Part shown: positions 7,364-11,733 of the stretch, in pieces
How positions within the stretch are numbered: the first letter of the stretch is position 1
How the letters are laid out: every line of letters starts with the position of its first letter
From: Porticoccus sp.
GTDB lineage: Bacteria; Pseudomonadota; Gammaproteobacteria; Pseudomonadales; Porticoccaceae
DNA length: 11,733 nt
Direction: 5' to 3'
Assembly (NCBI GenBank): GCA_023263825.1
Contig: JALQUJ010000219.1
Location: forward strand, 1-11,733
Made by a program: the position numbers and the translations under genes
Notes under the pieces: model-generated
The model's database searches: none
Told to the model about the DNA's origin: nothing
The model's input: only the letters and a program-made list of their open reading frames with translations

Positions 7364-7685
7364 GTGTTTTCCTCTTTGCGACCGGAACGTAAAACCGGGC
7401 AAGTTGTATGGTGTTGTATCTGGGAATGCTCAACTTGAGTAAAGCGACCCAAACACCTCACCAGAATATTTAGAGGGGCGCATTTTAAGTAAATGCACTC
7501 CTCTACTCAAGGTAACAGAGCTAACCTTCAAACCACACAACTGACAAACTGAAATATCCTAATAATACTTACCTTTTCATGGCTTTACTGGGCTGAATAT
7601 TGATCTAAACCAACTACATAGATGCTCTTCATCAGTGTAAGATTGCCGCCTATTTCATTTCAGCGATTAAACGGTATTACAAATC
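7364..7685. other. trhO-trhP divergent intergenic region
   Basis: This 322-bp spacer holds no credible gene. It must carry the promoters and leaders of both trhO (-) and trhP (+). Its central part contains a large inverted repeat (listed separately) and a short palindrome CTCAACTTGAG at 7429-7439. The trhP side is A+T-rich and shows no convincing sigma-70 box pair to my eye, and the trhP ATG has no clear Shine-Dalgarno sequence. Confidence 0.6.
7434..7511. promoter_or_regulatory. nested inverted repeats between trhO and trhP
   Basis: An inner hairpin spans 7471-7505. The arms TAGAGGGGCGCATTT and AAATGCACTCCTCTA pair over 15 positions with one C-A mismatch and one G-T pair, around a 5-base loop. 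An outer 8-bp inverted repeat, CTTGAGTA (7434-7441) and TACTCAAG (7504-7511), shares its inner edge with the hairpin. The strand TTGAG can also pair with CTCAA just upstream (7429-7433), so two arrangements compete. There is no T-tract on either side, which argues against a simple terminator. It lies about 110-145 bp upstream of trhO and 175-215 bp upstream of trhP. Whether it acts in DNA, in an RNA leader or as a small RNA is unknown. Confidence 0.5.
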
Positions 7686-9020
7686 ATGACTGAGCTGCTA
7701 TCCCCCGCAGGAACCCTCAAAAATATGCGCTACGCATTTGCCTACGGTGCAGACGCAGTCTATGCCGGACAACCCCGCTACAGTCTCCGTGTGCGCAACA
7801 ATGAGTTCAATCATCTGGATGTGATGGCAGGGGCAATTGCCGAAGCCCATGCTCAAAATAAACAATTCTATATCGCCAGTAATATTTCTCCTCATAACGA
7901 CAAAATAAGAAGCTATCTTCGCGATATGGAAGAAGTTATCGAAATGCAGCCTGATGCCCTAATTATGTCTGACCCTGGGTTGATCATGATGGTACGGGAG
8001 AAATGGCCTGAAATGCCCATTCATCTATCCGTACAGGCTAACGCCACCAACTACGCTACTGTGAAGTTTTGGCACTCCCAAGGCATCGTACGCACAATCC
8101 TGTCCCGCGAACTGGGACTGGATGAAATTGAAGAAATCCGCCAACAATGCCCCGAGATGGAACTGGAAGTTTTTGTACACGGCGCACTTTGTATTGCCTA
8201 TTCCGGGCGCTGCTTACTATCCGGTTATATGAATCATAGAGACTCAAATCAAGGGGCATGCACCAATGCCTGCCGCTGGAAATACAATGCAGAGGAAGGT
8301 AAAGAAACGGAAACTGGCGATATCATCCCGGCCAAGACTTGGGACCCGAAAGAGCTACATGAACAAAAAGAAACACCAATCATGCTACTGGAAGAACAGG
8401 GGCGTCCTGGTGAGCTGATGCCCGCATTTGAAGATGAGCATGGTACCTACATTATGAACTCCAAGGACTTACGTGCCGTGCAACATGTAGACCGCTTGGT
8501 CAAAATGGGGGTTCAATCACTAAAGATCGAAGGTAGAACAAAATCCCATTACTATGCTGCCCGCACTGCACAGGTGTACCGTCGAGCCATTGATTACGCT
8601 GAGACCGGCAAACCCTTTGATATGAATATGATGGCTGAATTAGATCACCTGGCAAACAGAGGCTATACCGAAGGCTTTTATCGTCGCCATGTACCGCAGG
8701 AATACCAGAACTACGAACAGGGTGCTTCTACCAATCCAAATCAGCAATTTGTCGGTGAAATCAGTGCAGTAGCAGCCAATCAAAGATGGCTTACAGTCGA
8801 TGTTAAAAATCGGTTTGAAGCGGGTGATACTCTCGAATTAATCACCCCTCAGGGTAATATATCCTTTAACTTGGACACATTGGAAAACCTTGAGGGCAAT
8901 AAGATAGATGCCGCACCAGGTTCCGGGTATATTGTTCGTATCCCTGTACCTGAATCACTTGCAGGGCAGTTATCATTACCTGAGGATAGTGGCTACGCTA
9001 TGCTCATGAGACATATGTAG
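7686..9020 (+). CDS. trhP: prephenate-dependent tRNA uridine(34) hydroxylase TrhP (U32 family, formerly YegQ)
   Basis: TrhP hydroxylates U34 to ho5U34 independently of O2, needing prephenate and an iron-sulfur cluster; it is redundant with TrhO in E. coli. The 444-residue product follows E. coli YegQ (453) almost from end to end. The N-terminus LLSPAGTLKNMRYAFAYGAD is typical of the U32 peptidase family. The U32 signature covers residues 161-179 (EVFVHGALC...GRCLLS), and the four likely cluster cysteines are C169, C176, C192 and C196. ALIMSDPGLI, HLSVQAN, GTYIMNSKDL and SLKIEGRTKS are also conserved. The C-terminal part (about 350-444) is the small beta domain of the family. The ATG at 7686 gives the family start although no good ribosome binding site precedes it. 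A J-domain gene begins 36 bp downstream on the same strand. Confidence 0.96.
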   Translation: MTELLSPAGTLKNMRYAFAYGADAVYAGQPRYSLRVRNNEFNHLDVMAGAIAEAHAQNKQFYIASNISPHNDKIRSYLRDMEEVIEMQPDALIMSDPGLIMMVREKWPEMPIHLSVQANATNYATVKFWHSQGIVRTILSRELGLDEIEEIRQQCPEMELEVFVHGALCIAYSGRCLLSGYMNHRDSNQGACTNACRWKYNAEEGKETETGDIIPAKTWDPKELHEQKETPIMLLEEQGRPGELMPAFEDEHGTYIMNSKDLRAVQHVDRLVKMGVQSLKIEGRTKSHYYAARTAQVYRRAIDYAETGKPFDMNMMAELDHLANRGYTEGFYRRHVPQEYQNYEQGASTNPNQQFVGEISAVAANQRWLTVDVKNRFEAGDTLELITPQGNISFNLDTLENLEGNKIDAAPGSGYIVRIPVPESLAGQLSLPEDSGYAMLMRHM

Positions 9021-9056
9021 GCCATTCGCTATTTTATAGGATAACGGAATCATGTT

Positions 9057-9542
9057 ATGGCAAGACTTGCAGTACTTTTGGCTATTGCCATTCTCGGCTA
9101 CCTGCTTTGGCAAGAACTGAAAAAGCGGTCACCGGAACAACGCCGAAAAATGCTATTACGAGGAGCTCTTTTTGGGGTAATCGGTCTTGTATTTGTATTA
9201 GCACTTACAGGCCGAACTCACTGGCTGGTGGCTGCTGCAGCCGCATCTATTCTTTTTATTAAAATACTGTTTGGCCTATTACTACGTGCCTTACCCTTCC
9301 TACAAATTTGGCAAAAACAACGCCAATCCAAAGTAGGGCAACCACCACCTGCACATACCAGCTCTAGATTAACCAAAGATGAAGCATGGCAGCTGCTGGG
9401 ACTCAAACCAGGTGCCAGTAGAGAAGACATTATAAAAGCTCACAAAAGCTTGATACAAAAACTCCACCCAGACCGAGGTGGCAATGACTATCTGGCAGCA
9501 AAGCTCAATGCAGCCAGAGATTTGCTGCTTGGCAAATCATAA
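9057..9542 (+). CDS. membrane-anchored J-domain protein (DnaJ co-chaperone)
   Basis: The 161-residue protein has three hydrophobic segments (about 2-18, 34-50 and 56-76) followed by a basic linker (QKQRQSK) and a C-terminal J domain (about 106-160). The domain shows DEAWQLLGLKPGAS, helix II with HKSLIQKL, the diagnostic HPD motif (137-139) followed by RGGND, and NAARDLL in helix III. J domains stimulate the ATPase of Hsp70 (DnaK), so this one probably recruits DnaK to the inner membrane. The layout (membrane segments first, J domain last) recalls DjlA-like and mitochondrial Pam18/Tim14-like proteins but is too short for DjlA. A competing ATG at 9052 is in another frame and yields no J domain; a GGA at 9046-9048 is 8 bases before ATG 9057. 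It follows trhP by 36 bp and is probably co-transcribed. Its stop overlaps the end of cmoM. Confidence 0.87.
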   Translation: MARLAVLLAIAILGYLLWQELKKRSPEQRRKMLLRGALFGVIGLVFVLALTGRTHWLVAAAAASILFIKILFGLLLRALPFLQIWQKQRQSKVGQPPPAHTSSRLTKDEAWQLLGLKPGASREDIIKAHKSLIQKLHPDRGGNDYLAAKLNAARDLLLGKS

Positions 9543-10319
9543 GCTATTCGTTTGGCTTTCGAGAATAAGGTGGATATAACGACCCAACCAGAGAAATGGC
9601 TCCCGCTGTGAATACTTCAGTTCCATTTCAACAACATCCTCAGGTACCCCATTACCTCCCCGCTGAGTTGTCACATAATCATGAAAGACTCGAATACCAC
9701 TTAGGGATTTCACTTTCATAGCTGCTTCACCTACCCATTTTTTAACTTGTTCAGGGTAGATGGGATTACCTGGGGTTAAACTCCCCGGGTCAGGTACAAA
9801 TGTCACTTGTTTCAATAAATTGAAGTTGCCACGAATCAGATTTCGATATTCCAGTGAATGGCGATTGTAATAGGTGAAAGAAAGTATCCCTGTTGGTAGC
9901 AAGAACGTTTTCAGCTGGAGGATTAAAGGCTCTGGATCGGCAAGCCACTCAACAACAGCATGGCATAGGACCAAATCAAACTGCCCTTCTATCTCCTTTG
10001 ATAATGCTTGGAGAGGGCAATGGCGCCACTCGATATTCGATAGTACGCCCTCTTTTTCAGCAGCATTCCTAGCAATAGCAAGCATGCCCTCCGAAATATC
10101 ATTAACAACTACCTGATGCCCAAGCTTTGCTAATCGAATAGCTAATTGCCCTAAACCAGCACCAATATCTAAAATTTGTAGAGGCTTATCATTCGCTTCG
10201 GGTAAAAGTGGTTCTATATCACGCCAAAGGACAGCTAAACGAATCTCGCCTTTTAAGCCCCCGTAGACTTTTTGCTGAAAACGCTCGGCCAAATCGTCAA
10301 AATTTCTATCTCTATTCAT
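9537..10319 (-). CDS. cmoM: tRNA 5-carboxymethoxyuridine methyltransferase CmoM
   Basis: CmoM (formerly SmtA/YcbD) uses S-adenosylmethionine to methyl-esterify cmo5U34 to mcmo5U34 in tRNA, the terminal step of the pathway that TrhO and TrhP begin. The 260-residue protein matches E. coli CmoM in its family-specific start (DRNFDDLAERF, residues 4-14; YGGLKG; LWRDIEPLL). The Rossmann motif I is DIGAGLGQ (51-58), an acidic residue D74 ends strand 2, and DLVLCHAVVEW (115-125) is the post-II motif. Family-typical later stretches are TYYNRHSLEYRNLIRGNF, GIRVFHDY (208-215) and LGRYIHL. Generic SAM methyltransferases lack these ends, so CmoM is preferred over an unassigned methyltransferase. The gene is convergent with the J-domain gene and their ends overlap by 6 bp with no hairpin between them. 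CmoA and CmoB, the intermediate enzymes, are outside the window. Confidence 0.93.
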   Translation of the reverse strand: MNRDRNFDDLAERFQQKVYGGLKGEIRLAVLWRDIEPLLPEANDKPLQILDIGAGLGQLAIRLAKLGHQVVVNDISEGMLAIARNAAEKEGVLSNIEWRHCPLQALSKEIEGQFDLVLCHAVVEWLADPEPLILQLKTFLLPTGILSFTYYNRHSLEYRNLIRGNFNLLKQVTFVPDPGSLTPGNPIYPEQVKKWVGEAAMKVKSLSGIRVFHDYVTTQRGGNGVPEDVVEMELKYSQREPFLWLGRYIHLILESQTNSL

Positions 10320-10741
10320 AAATAAACGCTTTCTTCATCAAACAACTCGACTAGCGAACCAAATAACCTGATTCTACACTTTATAAATATTTATAATTTT
10401 TATTTACGATTCCTAAGCCAAAACAATTACAGGGAAGTATAAAGTATGTTGTGCGCTCTCCTAAAAAGAGCATTATGTAAATATATTTAGCTACATTCAG
10501 TTTTTTTAGTATTAACCATCAATTTTTTTCTTAACATATATTGTTTATTTTTACTTCAAAAAAAACTTATGATTACCATCAAACCTACTATATAAAACTG
10601 ATCTCAATTTTACTTTGGATCGTATATAGAAAATTAAAATAACTTATTAGGTTTTAATACATAAAAAAACCAGTTAACTATGGTCTTAATGGCTAAAGCC
10701 GAAGACTAAAACTTATTAGTAAATTAAAGAGGGAAGTACCT
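10320..10741. other. 422-bp A+T-rich intergenic region between cmoM and yegP
   Basis: No frame here resembles a protein. The region is far richer in A+T than its neighbours, with long runs of A and T around 10500-10570. Structures seen: a 5-bp hairpin GCTCT/AGAGC at 10455-10471, and the stem-loop at 10681-10708 listed separately. It must hold the promoters for cmoM (-) and yegP (+), which diverge from it; several weak TATA-like hexamers are present but none has a convincing partner box. It could host a small RNA, which the sequence alone cannot show. Confidence 0.5.
10681..10708 (+). promoter_or_regulatory. stem-loop in the yegP leader
   Basis: TGGTCTT (10681-10687) pairs with AAGACTA (10702-10708), including one G-T pair. 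An inner GGC/GCC stem (10691-10693 with 10698-10700) has a TAAA loop, and a small asymmetric internal loop joins the two stems. It ends about 33 bases before the yegP ATG and leaves the strong ribosome binding site free. The role is unknown. Confidence 0.35.
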
Positions 10742-11074
10742 ATGTCCAGTTGTATTGAACTAAAGAAAAATGACGAAGGCAGACTCTGTTTTGCCCTAAA
10801 GGGAAGCAATGGTGACACTCTATTCACTAGCTGCAAACCTTACATCACTAAAGGCTCTGCTGGGCTAGATATTGATATTATACAGCACAATTGTCAGCAT
10901 GATGCGTTGTATGAAAGACAAACTAGCAATGGCAAACACTTTTTCAATCTGCAAGCACCTGATCACAAGGTCATTGCAACGAGCCCAATGTTTGACTCTG
11001 AAGAAAGCCTTGAAGCTGCTATCGCTGCATCAAGAGCTGAAGGTGCAAGTGCACCGATTCAAAGCTCACTATAA
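10742..11074 (+). CDS. yegP: YegP family (DUF1508) protein
   Basis: The 110-residue protein matches E. coli YegP in length and in its internal duplication. Two DUF1508 units of about 50 residues are visible: the first with GRLCFALKGSNGDTLFTS (13-30), the second with NGKHFFNLQAPDHKVIATS (63-81), each followed by a helix that ends the unit (second: SEESLEAAIAASRAEG). The molecular function of this family is not established. In E. coli yegP lies next to yegQ (trhP); here it is found about 1.7 kb beyond trhP with two genes between, so the association partly persists. An AGAGGGAAG ribosome binding site (10728-10736) sits 5 bases before the ATG, suggesting good expression. A strong terminator follows, so it is probably monocistronic. 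Confidence 0.88.
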   Translation: MSSCIELKKNDEGRLCFALKGSNGDTLFTSCKPYITKGSAGLDIDIIQHNCQHDALYERQTSNGKHFFNLQAPDHKVIATSPMFDSEESLEAAIAASRAEGASAPIQSSL

Positions 11075-11105
11075 GACGTTAATATTTAGTAGCGAATAAA
11101 AATGT

Positions 11106-11137
11106 ATGCCTGCTCTGTTCACAGGGCAGGCATTTTT
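11106..11137 (+). terminator. rho-independent terminator after yegP
   Basis: ATGCCTGC (11106-11113) pairs with GCAGGCAT (11126-11133), and the pairing continues inward through a T-G and CTG/CAG to a tight loop, followed by TTTTTATTT. It lies 31 bp after the yegP stop. Confidence 0.9.
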
Positions 11138-11270
11138 ATTTGCCCCCGTTTTTTAAAGCATTTATTCACTATCTGTAGCTTTCTAGTAATTAGCTATTAA
11201 GGTGCAGTTGAAGCAAAGCTTGCATCTATCCCCTGGCAAAGACTAGAATCGCGCCGACAATACCCAAGTG

Positions 11271-11276
11271 TATACT
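11271..11276 (+). promoter_or_regulatory. probable -10 box of the tRNA-Arg gene
   Basis: TATACT, preceded by TG (extended -10 style), sits 13 bp before the mature tRNA 5' end, the spacing expected for a tRNA promoter. No good TTGACA-like -35 is visible about 17 bp upstream, so the call rests on the -10 alone. Confidence 0.4.
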
Positions 11277-11289
11277 GTTTTAACCACAC

Positions 11290-11366
11290 GCCCCGGTGGC
11301 ACAGCTGGATAGCGCGGCCCCCTCCTAAGGGGCAGGTCGCAGGTTCGAATCCTGCCCGGAGCGCCA
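11290..11366 (+). tRNA. tRNA-Arg (anticodon CCT), CCA encoded
   Basis: A 77-base cloverleaf can be folded by hand. The anticodon stem GCCCC/GGGGC closes the loop CTCCTAA with anticodon CCT (11324-11326), reading AGG. The T arm GCAGG-TTCGAAT-CCTGC (11339-11355) is perfect, the D arm is GCAC-AGCTGGATA-GCGC, and CCA is encoded at 11364-11366. Two pairs are broken: C3-A70 in the acceptor stem (GCCCCGG against CCGGAGC) and A12-C23 in the D stem. It is followed by a phage-type integrase, so its 3' part probably doubles as an attachment site. The fold supports a tRNA; the mismatches leave some doubt that it is fully functional. Confidence 0.9.
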
Positions 11367-11472
11367 AACTTAAACGCTGTGTTGCAGCGTTGAAACCCCC
11401 GCCCAGCCTTGGTTCAGCGATAAATTAAGTCTGAATATGTTCGGCGTTTTTCCTCAGTAACCCCGCTCTAGC

Positions 11473-11490
11473 GTATACAAATGTGTATAC
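11473..11490. promoter_or_regulatory. inverted repeat upstream of the integrase (candidate operator or promoter)
   Basis: GTATACA (11473-11479) and TGTATAC (11484-11490) form a perfect 7-bp inverted repeat with a 4-base spacer, about 30-47 bp before the integrase ATG. Both arms contain TATACA/TATAC, which could also serve as a -10 box. Binding by an integrase or element-encoded repressor is plausible but not shown. Confidence 0.35.
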
Positions 11491-11519
11491 AGCTTGGGCC
11501 ACCACTGAGGTAACGCACC

Positions 11520-11733
11520 ATGCAAAACCTGCACATCGACGGCCTGAAACTGACCGTACCCTACCTGTACAAGCCCCATAACCGTCACTGTTATCACTAC
11601 CGGCGTACGGTACCAAAAGACTTACAAGCCCATTACCCGCAAAAGGTGTTGCTGAAATCCTTAGCGACGGCAAATAAGCTCACGCTGCTCTGGCCTGCCT
11701 ATCACTCAATACCCAGCTGGAGGAGGAATTTGC
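11520..11733 (+). CDS. tyrosine integrase N-terminus (DUF6538-like), partial, apparent frameshift
   Basis: From the ATG at 11520, preceded by a GAGG ribosome binding site (11507-11510, 9 bases before the ATG), the product reads MQNLHIDGLKLTVPYLYKP, then HYYRRTVPKDLQAHYP and LLKSLAT. This is the usual N-terminal domain of phage-like tyrosine integrases (YLY..., YYFRRRVP.DL, SL.T). After about residue 53 this frame turns into non-family sequence (LTLLWPAYHSIPSW). The -1 frame from 11678 instead reads AHAALACLSLNTQLEEEF, which fits the helix expected next in integrases. A single missing base near 11676-11680 would explain this, so the gene is either broken or carries a sequencing error. The catalytic domain (R-H-R-Y) lies beyond the window. 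Integrase identity rests on the N-terminal pattern and the tRNA context. Confidence 0.7.
   Translation, partial: MQNLHIDGLKLTVPYLYKPHNRHCYHYRRTVPKDLQAHYPQKVLLKSLATANKLTLLWPAYHSIPSWRRNL

Larger units (their letters stand above)
11367..11733 (+). mobile_element. left edge of an element integrated at tRNA-Arg (open at window end)
   Basis: An integrase gene directly downstream of, and reading away from, a tRNA is the classic layout of a genomic island or prophage inserted at the tRNA 3' end. The likely crossover lies in the T arm/acceptor part of the tRNA, about 11339-11366. The 153 bp between tRNA and integrase hold a 7-bp stem hairpin (AACGCTG/CAGCGTT, 11373-11391, no T tail) and the GTATACA inverted repeat. 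The far attachment repeat lies outside the window, so the size and cargo of the element are unknown. Confidence 0.6.

Noticed and set aside
7364..7402. Longer trhO start from TTG at 7402 (13 extra residues)
   Set aside because: The ATG at 7363 has AGAGGA at 7 bases and gives the family N-terminus; the extension has no family similarity and uses a weaker start codon.
9052..9056. ATG at 9052 as start of the gene after trhP
   Set aside because: It is in a different frame, which does not encode the J domain.
11373..11391. Terminator after tRNA-Arg
   Set aside because: The 7-bp hairpin is followed by GAAACCCCC rather than a run of T.
11670..11680. Programmed ribosomal frameshift in the integrase
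   Set aside because: There is no clear heptameric slippery site or downstream structure, and integrases of this kind are not known to use one; mutation or sequencing error is simpler.

Overview
The window looks like part of a chromosome of a marine-type gammaproteobacterium. LpxH points to a Gram-negative lipid A pathway. MiaE, TrhO, TrhP, CmoM, YafJ and YegP are all recognisable by close resemblance to their Escherichia coli counterparts. A Cys-type intracellular PHA depolymerase points to carbon storage. Base composition is moderate in the genes and very A+T-rich in several spacers. I cannot name the genus from sequence alone.

Layout. Bases 158-877 (+) encode LpxH. Facing it at 919-1251 (-) is a truncated remnant of an HlyD/RND-type efflux adaptor. 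A three-gene minus-strand run follows, read from 4825 down to 1483: miaE (tRNA ms2io6A hydroxylase), yafJ (class II glutamine amidotransferase-like) and a 559-residue fusion of a class 1 dihydroorotate dehydrogenase-type domain to a PyrK-type flavin/iron-sulfur reductase domain. The run ends at a hairpin terminator (1415-1440). PhaZ (5036-6259, +) diverges from miaE and ends at a bidirectional terminator shared with trhO.

Bases 6365-10319 form a wobble-uridine modification neighbourhood. TrhO (-) and TrhP (+) diverge from a 322-bp spacer; they are the O2-dependent and prephenate-dependent enzymes for the same reaction, hydroxylation of U34. TrhP is followed by a small membrane-anchored J-domain protein, which overlaps end-to-end with cmoM, the methyltransferase for the last step (cmo5U34 to mcmo5U34). 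After a 422-bp A+T-rich gap comes a YegP/DUF1508 protein; yegP adjoins trhP (yegQ) in E. coli. With MiaE, the window holds four tRNA anticodon-loop (positions 34 and 37) modification enzymes, and this is its most coherent biological theme.

The right end is the edge of an integrated element: a tRNA-Arg(CCT) gene at 11290-11366, then 153 bp later the N-terminus of a tyrosine integrase (DUF6538-type start) reading away from the tRNA. The integrase shows an apparent one-base frameshift near 11678 and is cut by the window end. The tRNA has a C-A mismatch in its acceptor stem, which would fit a 3' end supplied by the element.

I found no CRISPR array, no complete transposon and no obviously new defence system. 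The main points for a second look are the clustered U34 pathway, the DHOD/PyrK fusion with an SCPH active-site loop, a structured inverted repeat between trhO and trhP, an 11-bp tandem repeat upstream of the fusion gene, and the tRNA/integrase junction.
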